DNA of 64,000 nucleotides, taken from positions 1 through 64,000 of the forward strand of contig CASDRU010000006.1 in the NCBI GenBank assembly GCA_949283305.1, written 5' to 3'. Position numbers and translations under genes: made by a program. The stretch's first letter is position 1. Each line of letters starts with the position of its first letter. Below, in pieces: positions 34,606-43,712 of the stretch. The DNA comes from an uncultured Spirochaetales bacterium. GTDB taxonomy: Bacteria > Spirochaetota > Spirochaetia > Sphaerochaetales > Sphaerochaetaceae. Under the pieces are notes generated by a model, which saw nothing but the letters and a program-made list of their open reading frames with translations, ran no database searches and was not told the origin of the DNA.

Positions 34606-37314
34606 ATGGCAAAAGAAGAAAAGAAGAAATATGTATACTTCTTCGGTAACGGTAAGGCAGAGGGAAGAGCGGACATGAAGGCTCTTCTTGGAGGAAAGGG
34701 TGCAAACCTTGCAGACATGACAAGCATCGGTCTTCCAGTTCCTCCTGGATTTACAATCACAACAGAAGCATGTGCATATTTTGATCAGCATGATAAAGCA
34801 TATCCAGAGGGTATGAGGGACGAGGTCCTTGCTAATTTAAAGAAACTTGAGACACTGATGGGAGCAAAGCTTGGAGACAAGAAGAATCCTCTCCTTGTTT
34901 CTGTAAGAAGCGGTGCCGCCCAGAGCATGCCAGGAATGATGGATACAGTTCTCAATCTCGGACTTAATCCGGACAGTCTTCAGGCTTTGATTGATAAGAC
35001 CGGAAACGAGCGTTTTGCATGGGACAGCTACAGAAGGTTCATCCAGATGTTCGGTGATGTTGTAATGGGTGTTCCTCATTCAAAGTTTGAATATGCCCTT
35101 CAGTCAGTCAAGGATGAGAACGGAAAGCATTTTGACACTGAGCTTGATGTCGATAATCTCAAGGAAGTAATCAAGCGCTATAAGATAATCTACAAGAAAG
35201 CAACAGGAGAGGACTTCCCGACAGATCCTGAGTACCAGCTCTTCAAGGCAATAGATGCGGTTTTCAATTCTTGGAACAATGAAAGAGCAATCAAATACCG
35301 CCAGATGAATGACATCAGAGGACTTCTGGGAACAGCTGTTAACGTTCAGTCAATGGTCTTTGGAAACATGGGGCCGACAAGCGGAACCGGTGTTGCATTC
35401 ACTCGAGATCCTTCAACTGGAGAAAACAAGTTCTACGGCGAGTATCTGATGAACGCACAGGGAGAAGATGTTGTTGCAGGAATAAGGACACCTCAGAAGA
35501 TAGATACCCTGAATGAAGTCAATCCGGATGCATACAAGCAGCTTGTGGAAATAAGGAACATTCTCGAAAAGCACTATCGCGACATGCAGGATCTTGAATT
35601 CACAATCCAGGAAGGCAAGCTCTACATGCTTCAGACAAGAAGCGGAAAGAGAACAATCTTCAGCTGGCTCAGAAGCCAGGTCGAGATGGTCGATGAAGGC
35701 CTTATTGACAAAGAGACAGCTGTCAGCAGGATTCCTGCAAGTGAATTCAACAAGCTATTTGCTCCGATTCTCGATACGAAGGTAATCAGGGATCTTTCTG
35801 TAAAAGAAGTGACACATGGTCTTAATGCATCACCGGGAGGAGCCTGCGGTCAGATTTATTTCACTGCCGCTGAGGCAGAAGAGGCTGCCAGCCAGGGTAA
35901 GGATGTCCTTCTTGTCAGAGTCGAGACAAGTCCTGAGGATATTGGAGGAATGGCTGTAAGCCGCGGTATCGTAACATGCAGAGGAGGTATGACAAGCCAT
36001 GCTGCAGTTGTAGCCCGCGGAATGGGTTGTCCTTGTGTATCAGGATGTGGAGAAATCCATGTTGATGAGATCAAGAAGACCCTTGAAGTCAATGGTGTAC
36101 ATCTTTCTGAGGGTGACTACATGGCAATTGACGGCTTCACAGGTGCAGTCTATGCCCAGAAGATTCCAGTAAAGCCAAGTGAAATCATGCAGGTTCTTGA
36201 AGGAAGCATGAGGGAAAGCGAATCCCTTCTTTTCCAGAACTACAAGAAGTTCATGAGCTATGTGAACGAAATCAAGACAATGGGAGTCAGGACAAATGCT
36301 GATACACCTAAGGATGCTCACCATGCAGTAGTTCTTGGAGCTGAAGGCGTTGGACTATGCCGTACAGAGCACATGTTCTTCGGCGGAAGCAGAATCATGA
36401 GCATGAGAAAGATGATTCTTGCAACAAACACTAAGGACCGTCAGAAAGCGCTTGCTGAGCTTCTTCCGATGCAGAGAGAGGACTTTGTTGGAATTTTCAA
36501 AGAACTCAATGGTCTTCCTGTCACAGTACGCCTTCTTGATCCGCCTCTGCATGAGTTCCTTCCAAATGACCATACGTCAAGGCATGAGATGGCTCTTCAG
36601 ATGGGAATCTCTCTTGAGGAGATAAGCCAGAAGATCAATCAGCTTCATGAGTTCAATCCGATGCTTGGTTTCCGTGGTTGCCGCCTTGCAATTGTATATC
36701 CTGAAATCCTTGAGATGCAGGTTAGAGCTATAATCGAGGCTGCAATCGATGTCAAGAGAAGCGGAATTGAAGTTCATCCTGAAATCATGATTCCTCTTGT
36801 AGGCATCTATAAAGAGCTCAAGTTCTGCAAAGAGAAGGCAGTTGATGTAATCGAGAAGGTCTTTGAGGAGCAGAGCATGAGAGTGGACTACAAGATTGGT
36901 ACAATGATTGAGGTCCCGCGTGCTGCAGTAACAGCAGATGAGATTGCTGAGTATGCAGAGTTCTTCAGCTTCGGAACAAATGACCTTACGCAGATGACAT
37001 GCGGATTCTCTCGTGATGATGCAGCCTCATTTCTTGGTCACTATGTCAATGACACTGACAAGCAGTTCTACGACTATGATCCGTTTGCCACAATTGACAG
37101 GGACGGAGTCGGAAAGCTTGTGAAGATGGCAAGCAAGCTCGGTCGTTCTGTGAGAGAGAACATCAAGCTAGGAATCTGCGGTGAACATGGAGGAGATCCG
37201 AAGAGCATCGAGTTCTTCCAGGAAGTAGGTCTTAACTATGTTTCCTGTTCCCCGTTCAGAGTTCCTGTTGCCCGCCTTGCCGCCGCACAGGCTGCTCTAA
37301 AGCAGAAAAAATAA
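34606..37314 (+). CDS. ppdK: Pyruvate, phosphate dikinase
   Basis: PPDK (902 aa, normal), interconverting pyruvate + ATP + Pi with PEP + AMP + PPi in central carbon metabolism. The N-terminal nucleotide domain has LLGGKGANLADM, the swivelling domain carries the phospho-His465 in GGMTSHAAVVARGMG, and the C-terminal TIM barrel ends with Cys858 in GICGEHGG as acid/base. The protein is complete with its own promoter and terminator, so it is monocistronic. PPDK often gives anaerobes extra ATP from glycolysis, in line with a fermentative life style. Confidence 0.97.
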   Translation: MAKEEKKKYVYFFGNGKAEGRADMKALLGGKGANLADMTSIGLPVPPGFTITTEACAYFDQHDKAYPEGMRDEVLANLKKLETLMGAKLGDKKNPLLVSVRSGAAQSMPGMMDTVLNLGLNPDSLQALIDKTGNERFAWDSYRRFIQMFGDVVMGVPHSKFEYALQSVKDENGKHFDTELDVDNLKEVIKRYKIIYKKATGEDFPTDPEYQLFKAIDAVFNSWNNERAIKYRQMNDIRGLLGTAVNVQSMVFGNMGPTSGTGVAFTRDPSTGENKFYGEYLMNAQGEDVVAGIRTPQKIDTLNEVNPDAYKQLVEIRNILEKHYRDMQDLEFTIQEGKLYMLQTRSGKRTIFSWLRSQVEMVDEGLIDKETAVSRIPASEFNKLFAPILDTKVIRDLSVKEVTHGLNASPGGACGQIYFTAAEAEEAASQGKDVLLVRVETSPEDIGGMAVSRGIVTCRGGMTSHAAVVARGMGCPCVSGCGEIHVDEIKKTLEVNGVHLSEGDYMAIDGFTGAVYAQKIPVKPSEIMQVLEGSMRESESLLFQNYKKFMSYVNEIKTMGVRTNADTPKDAHHAVVLGAEGVGLCRTEHMFFGGSRIMSMRKMILATNTKDRQKALAELLPMQREDFVGIFKELNGLPVTVRLLDPPLHEFLPNDHTSRHEMALQMGISLEEISQKINQLHEFNPMLGFRGCRLAIVYPEILEMQVRAIIEAAIDVKRSGIEVHPEIMIPLVGIYKELKFCKEKAVDVIEKVFEEQSMRVDYKIGTMIEVPRAAVTADEIAEYAEFFSFGTNDLTQMTCGFSRDDAASFLGHYVNDTDKQFYDYDPFATIDRDGVGKLVKMASKLGRSVRENIKLGICGEHGGDPKSIEFFQEVGLNYVSCSPFRVPVARLAAAQAALKQKK

Positions 37315-37324
37315 TAAAGACATC

Positions 37325-37356
37325 AGCCGGAGAGTATTTCAGCTCTCCGGTTTTTT
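37325..37356 (+). terminator. Terminator of ppdK
   Basis: Stem CCGGAGAG/CTCTCCGG with an 8-nt loop, followed by TTTTTT. Confidence 0.88.
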
Positions 37357-37388
37357 CTTCCTCTTCTTTCTGCTATATTATTCCTGTT

Positions 37389-38222
37389 ATGCTTAAAACG
37401 ATAATTAAAAGCTTTGTTATTGGATCATCCATGATGATTCCCGGTGTTTCCGGGGGTTCGATGGCGATGATTCTCGGTGAGTACGATCATCTTATCTCTG
37501 CAGTTGCAAACCTGTTTTCAAAAAAGACTTTTTTTACTAATTTCATCTATCTGCTTGTATTCCTTGTCTTTGCTCTTCTTGGAATAGTTCTGGTTGCATC
37601 TCCTCTTGAAATGCTTCTTGATAGATATTCAACAGTGATCATGTATCTTTTTATCGGAGCTGTTGCAGGCACTGTTCCGATGATGCTTAAGAAAGCAAAG
37701 ACTGAAAAGCTGGATTTCATCTCGTTAATCTATATAGCAATAGGAATACTTCTGGTTCTTTCAATAAGGTTCATTCCACCTGGAATATTCAACCCGACAC
37801 TCGATAACGGCATTTTTTCAATTCTACTGCAGATTCTCGGAGGAATCATAATATCAGTAGGGCTTATACTTCCCGGAATCTCAACTAGTTATCTTCTTCT
37901 TGTTTTCGGGCTTTATGAGAGCATACTCAGTGCGATAAACAATCATGAGTTTTTGTCCCTTCTTCCAATCATGATAGGACTTGTTGGAGGTATCCTCGGT
38001 CTTTCAAAGGCTCTTGACGAGGCTATGAAGAAGGCACCAAAAGTCACATACACCCTTATACTCGGTTTTCTTCTTGGATCGATAAAGGAAATTTATCCTG
38101 GCCTTCCTTCATCCTATATGATAATCCTTGCACTTCTTCTCTTTGTATCCGGCTTCCTCCTTGTTTATTTCCTTTCTCTTGCAGAGGAAAAGAGGGAAAT
38201 TGAGGAGAGTACTTCAAATTAA
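37389..38222 (+). CDS. DUF368 family membrane protein
   Basis: A 277-residue polytopic protein with about eight hydrophobic segments and the DUF368 signature MIPGVSGGSMAMILGEYD at the N-terminus, repeated in weaker form as ILPGISTSYLLLVFGLYE in the second half. This internal repeat suggests an inverted two-fold transporter-like fold. Members of this family have been linked to polyprenyl-phosphate recycling in the envelope; whether this protein does that is inference. It stands alone between the ppdK terminator and tRNA-Thr. Confidence 0.85.
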   Translation: MLKTIIKSFVIGSSMMIPGVSGGSMAMILGEYDHLISAVANLFSKKTFFTNFIYLLVFLVFALLGIVLVASPLEMLLDRYSTVIMYLFIGAVAGTVPMMLKKAKTEKLDFISLIYIAIGILLVLSIRFIPPGIFNPTLDNGIFSILLQILGGIIISVGLILPGISTSYLLLVFGLYESILSAINNHEFLSLLPIMIGLVGGILGLSKALDEAMKKAPKVTYTLILGFLLGSIKEIYPGLPSSYMIILALLLFVSGFLLVYFLSLAEEKREIEESTSN

Positions 38223-38241
38223 GATGAATTCCTGCTATAAG
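38213..38241 (+). promoter_or_regulatory. Candidate promoter for tRNA-Thr
   Basis: TTCAAA, 17-bp spacer, TATAAG, overlapping the 3' end of the DUF368 gene and ending 10 bp before the tRNA. Confidence 0.4.
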
Positions 38242-38251
38242 TATAGCTGAC

Positions 38252-38323
38252 GCCAAAGTGGCTCAGTGGTAGAGCAGCTCCCTCGTAATGAGCAGGTCGT
38301 GGGTCCGATTCCCACCTTTGGCT
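38252..38323 (+). tRNA. tRNA-Thr (CGT)
   Basis: Full cloverleaf: acceptor GCCAAAG/CTTTGGC, D-arm GCTC...GAGC, anticodon loop CTCGTAA (anticodon CGT at 38284-38286), T-arm GTGGGTCCGATTCCCAC. One mismatch closes the anticodon stem. No CCA is encoded. Confidence 0.93.
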
Positions 38324-38325
38324 TA

Positions 38326-38352
38326 GCACCTGGAATCCAGGTGTTTTTTTTT
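38326..38352 (+). terminator. Terminator after tRNA-Thr
   Basis: CACCTGG-AAT-CCAGGTG followed by nine T. Confidence 0.9.
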
Positions 38353-38408
38353 ATTGACTTGTTTTATTTTCGTGATTAGATTCAAAAAAAGCATATTTCA
38401 TGATGTGC

Positions 38409-38437
38409 TTGTCTAAACTCGCATTATTCATGATAAT
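38409..38437 (+). promoter_or_regulatory. Promoter for the small gene and tsaD
   Basis: TTGTCT, 17-bp spacer, GATAAT, 12 bp upstream of the ATG at 38449. The leader would be only a few bases long. Confidence 0.55.
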
Positions 38438-38448
38438 TATATTGGACT

Positions 38449-38655
38449 ATGGAGAAAGTTATATTTTTTGACACGCAGGTGAATTTTGCAAGTCCACTTC
38501 TTGCAGATTCACTTGTAAGTAAGGATAAAAAGAAGAAAGACAAAGCCGCACTTGTCGGAGAGACGTGGGCTCCTGTTGTCTACGACTATATATTCCAGAG
38601 AGAATTCTCAGATTTTGAAGTAGAGAAAATGATTGAGGAGCTTAATAATTACTGA
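38449..38655 (+). CDS. Small hypothetical protein coupled to tsaD
   Basis: A 68-residue protein, not recognised. It begins MEKVIFFDTQVNFASPLLAD, has a lysine run (KDKKKKDK) in the middle and an acidic helical C-terminus (FEVEKMIEELNNY). No membrane segment or metal motif. Its stop overlaps tsaD by 1 nt (TGATG) and it is preceded by a good promoter, which argues that it is translated. It could be a small partner or merely a leader gene. Confidence 0.6.
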   Translation: MEKVIFFDTQVNFASPLLADSLVSKDKKKKDKAALVGETWAPVVYDYIFQREFSDFEVEKMIEELNNY

Positions 38656-39668
38656 TGATCATACTCGGAATTGAAACTAGCTGCGATGAATGCTCTGCGG
38701 CTGTAGTAGAGGATGGACGAAATATCTTGAGCAATGTCATTGCAACTCAGATCGAGCTGCATAAGCCATATATGGGAGTCGTTCCTGAGCTTGCTTCCCG
38801 TCTTCATACAGAGTGGATTGAGCAGGTTGTGGAGAATGCAGTAAAAAAAGCCGGGATTACAATGAAGGATCTTGATGCAGTTGCCTTCACAAACAGGCCG
38901 GGACTTCTCGGCTCGCTTCTTGTAGGAGTAAATTACAGCAAGGCACTTGCTGAGACACTTGAGATTCCCTATATAGGGATAGACCATATCAGGGCGCATT
39001 TATATGCCTCCCAGGTAGAGCATCCGCTTGAGTATCCTTATCTTGGAATCCTTGTCAGCGGAGGTCATACTGTCATCTGCCGTGTGGAGAGCTATAAAAA
39101 CGTCACAGTGCTGGGAACAACAATCGATGATGCCATCGGTGAGGCTTTTGACAAGGTTGCCAAGTTCTATGACTTCGGATACCCAGGAGGAGTCGTCATA
39201 GACAGGATGAGCAAGGAAGGAGATGCTAATGCCTTTGCTTTCCCGGGTCCTACAATGGACAGAGAAAAATATCCTTATGACATGAGTTACTCCGGTCTCA
39301 AGACAGCAGTCATCAACCAGAGAGAGAAATTCCTTCTTCCAGGAAAAGCCGACAATGCTCAGAACATCGCAGCATCCTTCCAGCGTCAGGCTGTAGGAAT
39401 ACTGATCAAAAGAGTCAGAAAGGCTCTTGAGGATACGGGGCTTAAAAGGCTTTCTGCAGGAGGAGGAGTTGCTGCAAATTCACTGTTGCGTTCTGAGCTG
39501 AAGGAGTTTGAGAAAGCAGGCTATGAGGTTACATTCCCTTCTTTAAAGCTCTGCACAGACAACGGTGCGATGGTAGCAGCTCTTGCTTATCCGTATCTCC
39601 TTGACGGGGAGAGAAGCGACGAGAGAACAAGTGCCAGCGCACGTGTTTCCGCGTTCAAAAAATTTTGA
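38655..39668 (+). CDS. tsaD: tRNA threonylcarbamoyladenosine synthase subunit TsaD
   Basis: TsaD/Kae1 (337 aa), which with TsaB/TsaE transfers the threonylcarbamoyl group to A37 of ANN-decoding tRNAs. It begins IILGIETSCDECSAAVVEDG, has the metal-binding DHIRAHLYAS, the SGGHT nucleotide motif and GGGVAANSLLR near the end. Normal length and complete. It is followed directly by a tRNA promoter and two tRNA genes. Confidence 0.96.
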   Translation: MIILGIETSCDECSAAVVEDGRNILSNVIATQIELHKPYMGVVPELASRLHTEWIEQVVENAVKKAGITMKDLDAVAFTNRPGLLGSLLVGVNYSKALAETLEIPYIGIDHIRAHLYASQVEHPLEYPYLGILVSGGHTVICRVESYKNVTVLGTTIDDAIGEAFDKVAKFYDFGYPGGVVIDRMSKEGDANAFAFPGPTMDREKYPYDMSYSGLKTAVINQREKFLLPGKADNAQNIAASFQRQAVGILIKRVRKALEDTGLKRLSAGGGVAANSLLRSELKEFEKAGYEVTFPSLKLCTDNGAMVAALAYPYLLDGERSDERTSASARVSAFKKF

Positions 39669-39676
39669 AAAAACTA

Positions 39677-39705
39677 TTGACAGTTTTTTTTCTTTCCTTT
39701 AGCAT
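39677..39705 (+). promoter_or_regulatory. tRNA promoter (tRNA-Gln/Glu)
   Basis: Consensus TTGACA, 17-bp T-rich spacer, TAGCAT within TAGCATACAT. The same -10 decamer and spacing recur before tRNA-Gly at 43861. Confidence 0.8.
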
Positions 39706-39720
39706 ACATCAGGTACGTGA

Positions 39721-39791
39721 TGGGATGTAGTGTAATGGTAACACTGCAGATTCTGGTTCTGCCTTTGGGGGTTCGAATCCCTCCATCCCAG
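39721..39791 (+). tRNA. tRNA-Gln (CTG)
   Basis: Acceptor TGGGATG/CATCCCA, anticodon loop TTCTGGT giving CTG, T-arm with GGTTCGAATCC. No encoded CCA. Confidence 0.93.
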
Positions 39792-39801
39792 CTTTGATCG
39801 C

Positions 39802-39873
39802 GGTTCCTTCGTCTAACGGTTAGGACGGGAGATTCTCAGTCTCTAAATAGGGGTTCGATTCCCCTAGGAACTA
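39802..39873 (+). tRNA. tRNA-Glu (CTC)
   Basis: Acceptor GGTTCCT/AGGAACT (first pair G-T), anticodon loop TTCTCAG giving CTC, T-arm GGGGTTCGATTCCCC. It lies 10 bp after tRNA-Gln in the same transcript. Confidence 0.92.
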
Positions 39874-39881
39874 AAAATAGA

Positions 39882-39912
39882 CCTAACTTCAGCAGAAGTT
39901 AGGTTTTTTTTT
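39882..39912 (+). terminator. Terminator of the tRNA-Gln/Glu unit
   Basis: Perfect 8-bp stem CCTAACTT/AAGTTAGG with loop CAGCAG and nine T. Confidence 0.9.
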
Positions 39913-39974
39913 AAGTTTAATATTTCCTTGTTTATTAGTCTTTCTGCTGATAAACTATTATACGGACGGATTTT

Positions 39975-41612
39975 ATGATTACAGCGAGCAATATTTCATT
40001 ATCTTACGGCACACAGGTTCTCTTCAAGGATGTCAACATCAAGTTCACTCCAGGAAACTGCTATGGAATAATAGGAGCAAACGGGGCAGGAAAGAGTACT
40101 TTCTTGAAGATTCTTTCAGGTGAGATCGAGCCAGATACAGGGGAGATCATAATCACTCCCGGAGAGAGAATGACAACACTGCGTCAGGATCACTTTGCAT
40201 TCAATCCATACCGTGTCCTTGATGTTGTGATAATGGGTTACAAGAGACTTTATGATGTCATGAAGGAAAGGGATGAAATCTACTCAAAGGCGGATTTCAC
40301 AGAAGAGGATGGAATAAAGGCTGCTGAACTTGAAGGTGAGTTTGCAGAACTCGGAGGCTGGGAGGCTGAGGCAAATGCCGCTCAGATGCTTGACGGCCTT
40401 GGAATCCCTGTTGCCCTTCATGAGAAGAAGATGGAGGAAATTGAAGATAATCTCAAGGTCCGTGTCCTTCTTGCACAGGCCCTTTTCGGAAATCCTGATA
40501 TCCTCCTTCTCGATGAGCCAACAAACCATCTTGATCTTGAGTCGATTCACTGGCTCGAGGATTATCTTGAAGATTTCAATAATACAGTCATCGTTGTCTC
40601 TCATGACAGACATTTTTTAAATACTGTATGTACTCATATCTGTGATATCGACTATGGAAAGATCCAGCTCTATGTCGGTAACTATGACTTCTGGTTCATG
40701 TCAAGCCAGCTGGCTCTCAAGCAGATGAAGGATGAGAAGAAGAGAAGGGATGAAAAGATTGCTGAGCTCAAGGAGTTTATCCAGCGCTTCAGTTCAAATG
40801 TTGCAAAGGCAAAGCAGGCAACAAGCAGAAAAAAGCTTATTGACAAGCTGACAATCGATGACATCAAACCTTCAAGCAGAAGATTTCCCTATGTTGCTTT
40901 CAAGCCTTTGAGGGAAATTGGCAAGAACTGTCTTGAGATTAAGAATCTTACTAAGACAATTGACGGCGAGAAAGTTATCGATAATCTTTCTCTGACTATA
41001 AACCCAGCAGACAAGGTTGCATTTGTCGGACCTAACCACTATGCAAAGACTGTTCTTTTCCAGATTCTTTCAGGAGAGATGGAAGCAGATAGCGGAGAAT
41101 TTACATGGGGAGTCACAACAAGCCTCTCATATTTTCCAAAGGACAATACTTATCTTTTCAAGGATGATGAGAGCATAGCAGAGTATCTGCAGCAGTTCTC
41201 AACAGAAGATGATGACACATATGTCCGCTCTTTCTTGGGCAGGATGCTTTTTTCAGGAGATGAGGCATTAAAGAACTGCAAAGTGCTATCTGGAGGAGAG
41301 AGAGTCAGGGTTGTCCTTGCAAAGATGATGCTTGAAAGTTCAAACTGCCTTATTTTCGATGAGCCAACAAGCCATCTTGATCTTGAAGCCATCCAGGCTC
41401 TGAACAACGGCCTTATAGATTTTAAGGGCATGATCATGTTCAACAGCCATGACCATCAGTTCGTTGACTCCATTGCCAACAGGATTATAGAGTTCATTCC
41501 CGGCGGTGTTATTGACAGGATGACTACATTTGAAAGCTATATTAACGATGAGAGCGTGAAGGCAATCAGAGATAAGGCATATGAAGGAAAGAAAGGAGTT
41601 GTTCTTCTTTAA
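39975..41612 (+). CDS. ABC-F family ATPase (YbiT-like)
   Basis: A soluble double-ATPase of 545 residues without membrane segments, of the ABC-F family acting on ribosomes. The first cassette has Walker A GANGAGKS, a degenerate signature (EDNLKVRVLLAQAL instead of LSGGQ) and Walker B LLLDEPTNHLD. The second has an unusual P-loop GPNHYAKT, an intact LSGGERVRV and LIFDEPTSHLD. A charged linker joins them. The lost first signature is typical of YbiT-like members. The stop overlaps coaX by 1 nt (TAATG). Confidence 0.88.
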   Translation: MITASNISLSYGTQVLFKDVNIKFTPGNCYGIIGANGAGKSTFLKILSGEIEPDTGEIIITPGERMTTLRQDHFAFNPYRVLDVVIMGYKRLYDVMKERDEIYSKADFTEEDGIKAAELEGEFAELGGWEAEANAAQMLDGLGIPVALHEKKMEEIEDNLKVRVLLAQALFGNPDILLLDEPTNHLDLESIHWLEDYLEDFNNTVIVVSHDRHFLNTVCTHICDIDYGKIQLYVGNYDFWFMSSQLALKQMKDEKKRRDEKIAELKEFIQRFSSNVAKAKQATSRKKLIDKLTIDDIKPSSRRFPYVAFKPLREIGKNCLEIKNLTKTIDGEKVIDNLSLTINPADKVAFVGPNHYAKTVLFQILSGEMEADSGEFTWGVTTSLSYFPKDNTYLFKDDESIAEYLQQFSTEDDDTYVRSFLGRMLFSGDEALKNCKVLSGGERVRVVLAKMMLESSNCLIFDEPTSHLDLEAIQALNNGLIDFKGMIMFNSHDHQFVDSIANRIIEFIPGGVIDRMTTFESYINDESVKAIRDKAYEGKKGVVLL

Positions 41613-42376
41613 TGGTACTGCTTGTTGATATTGGAAACACGAATATTGTTGTTGCGGTTGCGGAAAAAAATGAGTTTATAACCAAATTCCGCCTCTTTAC
41701 TGATGATAAGAAAACCAGTGATGAGTATTCTGTTATTCTCAAGTCTCTTATAAAAGAGAAGATAAGGGATTTTTCAGAAATAAAGAATGCAGTCATCTCA
41801 TCCGTCGTGCCCAATCTGACACTGAGTTTTCAGAAAGTAGTGTATTCACTTTTCTCCATTGAGCCTCTGATGGTGAGCCATGATGTCAGGACAGGTCTTG
41901 TAAGATCAACAATTCCCTCAGAACTCGGGTATGACCTTTTATGCAATCTCGCATATGCTCATCATACACACCCTGAAGAGAATGTCATGGTTGTTGACTT
42001 CGGCACGGCACTCACATTCAGCACTGTAGACAAAGAAGGAAAAGTGCTTGGAGTCTCAATCGCGCCAGGACTGATTACAGCAGTCAATTCTCTTTTTGGC
42101 GCAACTGCGCAGCTTCCACAGGTAGAGCTCAAGATACCATCATCTGTACTTGGCCGCGACAGCCAGTGCTCAATCAGAAGCGGAATCATGATAGGCTATT
42201 CAGGCCTGGTTGAGAAGATAATAAGCGAGACTGAAAAGGAAATTTCCCAGCCATTGTTTGTAATTGCCACAGGCGGGCTTTCAAAGACGATGAAAGGATC
42301 AATAAGCCGTATAGACAGCCTTGATCCTGAACATACTCTCAGGGGATTGAAGCTTATTGCAGATCTTAACTGCTAA
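41612..42376 (+). CDS. coaX: Type III pantothenate kinase
   Basis: CoaX (254 aa), first step of coenzyme A synthesis, in the ASKHA fold. It shows LLVDIGNTNIV (phosphate 1), the pantothenate-site block VDFGTALTFSTVDKEG, SIAPGLITAVNSLF and ATGGLSKTM. Complete and of normal length. It is translationally coupled to the ABC-F gene and convergent with the M29-like gene (4-nt overlap). coaD, the fourth CoA step, also lies in this window (51834). Confidence 0.93.
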   Translation: MVLLVDIGNTNIVVAVAEKNEFITKFRLFTDDKKTSDEYSVILKSLIKEKIRDFSEIKNAVISSVVPNLTLSFQKVVYSLFSIEPLMVSHDVRTGLVRSTIPSELGYDLLCNLAYAHHTHPEENVMVVDFGTALTFSTVDKEGKVLGVSIAPGLITAVNSLFGATAQLPQVELKIPSSVLGRDSQCSIRSGIMIGYSGLVEKIISETEKEISQPLFVIATGGLSKTMKGSISRIDSLDPEHTLRGLKLIADLNC

Positions 42377-43569
42377 TTGTTTTCAATCATGCCGTCAGAG
42401 AATATGAGATGGCTTTCATTATCATCATCAAATACTTCTATAAACAGATCTGATGAGGATATGGGCAGTGAAAGGGTAATTATAGATGAGGGGCTTTTGA
42501 TTTTATCCTCATCATCTTCAGCCAAATTGTAGGATTCGCATCTTGCACTTCCCAGCGTGATATGGACAGATCTGTTTTTATCCCATTCAGGATAAGCAAA
42601 ATAGGGAATTGAAGAGAATCTGTTGTTCTCTTCTGCGATTATCAGCTCCGAGGGAAGCGAGGCATCTTCATCCTGAGAGATATAGAAAGAAAAATATCTT
42701 TCAAGATTCTCTGAAGAGGAAAATGAAACAAGCTTTCCGTTTTCAAAATACAAATCAATATTTTCAAATTCCTTTCCGAAAAGCATGAAGGATCCTGTGC
42801 TGTGTATTCTTCCGTTTGCGCTGTTTTTCTCGATTGCGCGGAAATAGCTCTGAGCAGCAAGGGATGGTATGAAAGTCCTTCCGTCTCTTGTAGAAAGCAT
42901 CTGAGAAGAAAAAGATGTGTTCTCATCAAATGAGAAATAAAAATCTGTCAGACCGTCATCTGAATACATGTGGCATCTTCTGTTTTTGTTCCTATTAAGC
43001 ATTTCAAGATCATAGCGTAAAAGCTCTTTTATCTCATTGTTTGCCTTAACAGGATTCTCTTCTCCAAGGGAAAGAAGGTCAGAAATGATGACTGAAGAGA
43101 GATTCTCATCCTCTCCAAGAAGAACTGACCATTTCTTTGATGGAAGAGGAACGGTTGCAAAAGGCAGAAGAGGAAGGCTGAGATTCACAGGATTCGATAA
43201 ATGCCTGTATTCCATTATCTTTCTTGCACTGAGAGAAGAAGAAAAATCCTCAAGCTCCTCATACTCCTCATAGTCCATGAGATAGACAAAGAGAGTTGGG
43301 CTTTTCTCGATAATGTGATCTGAGTAGATCTCAGTTACCTCACTTGCTTTCCTCTCATCGGTTATTATCATGAGATAGCTGCCGTTATCTGTTGCTTCTT
43401 TTGCCTTTCTTGCAAGAATCCTTGCAAAGTCAAGATTCCTCTCGCTTGTATTTATGGCAAGAACATCATCCTTTGTGATACCAAGTGACGAATAAAGTAT
43501 GACAGTTGCATAGAGCTCATAAAATGCGTTCATGACTCTAAAATACATTTGCTTTGCTCTTTTGTCCAT
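42373..43569 (-). CDS. M29 aminopeptidase-like protein without metal ligands
   Basis: A 398-residue protein that resembles, weakly, the M29 aminopeptidase family (AmpS/PepS): an N-terminal domain with DDVLAINTSERNLDFARILARKAKE, then TRDGRTFIPSLAAQSYF at the place of the NIPTEEVFTAP motif, and VHITLGSA near the place of the late HIALG motif. The key Glu of EEVFT and other ligand residues are not conserved, so peptidase activity is unlikely. No signal peptide. No clear ribosome site before ATG 43569. The family link is tentative; it may be simply unknown. Confidence 0.5.
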   Translation of the reverse strand: MDKRAKQMYFRVMNAFYELYATVILYSSLGITKDDVLAINTSERNLDFARILARKAKEATDNGSYLMIITDERKASEVTEIYSDHIIEKSPTLFVYLMDYEEYEELEDFSSSLSARKIMEYRHLSNPVNLSLPLLPFATVPLPSKKWSVLLGEDENLSSVIISDLLSLGEENPVKANNEIKELLRYDLEMLNRNKNRRCHMYSDDGLTDFYFSFDENTSFSSQMLSTRDGRTFIPSLAAQSYFRAIEKNSANGRIHSTGSFMLFGKEFENIDLYFENGKLVSFSSSENLERYFSFYISQDEDASLPSELIIAEENNRFSSIPYFAYPEWDKNRSVHITLGSARCESYNLAEDDEDKIKSPSSIITLSLPISSSDLFIEVFDDDNESHLIFSDGMIENN

Positions 43570-43673
43570 AAAGCAGTGTGCTCTGCTTGTTTTCCTGAAA
43601 CAAGAAAATAATTAATTTTGAAAATCATCAGAAATTTACGCAAAAAACATCTTTTTGCTGTAAAAGGAAATAT

Positions 43674-43687
43674 ATGAATATATTCAT
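43674..43687. promoter_or_regulatory. 14-bp palindrome upstream of the sRNA promoter
   Basis: ATGAATATATTCAT, a perfect palindrome centred 32 bp before the -35 box at 43713. It could be an operator; AT-richness makes chance possible. Nothing else is recognised in 43570-43712. Confidence 0.3.
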
Positions 43688-43712
43688 TGCGTGAACAAAA
43701 AATAAAATTTTC

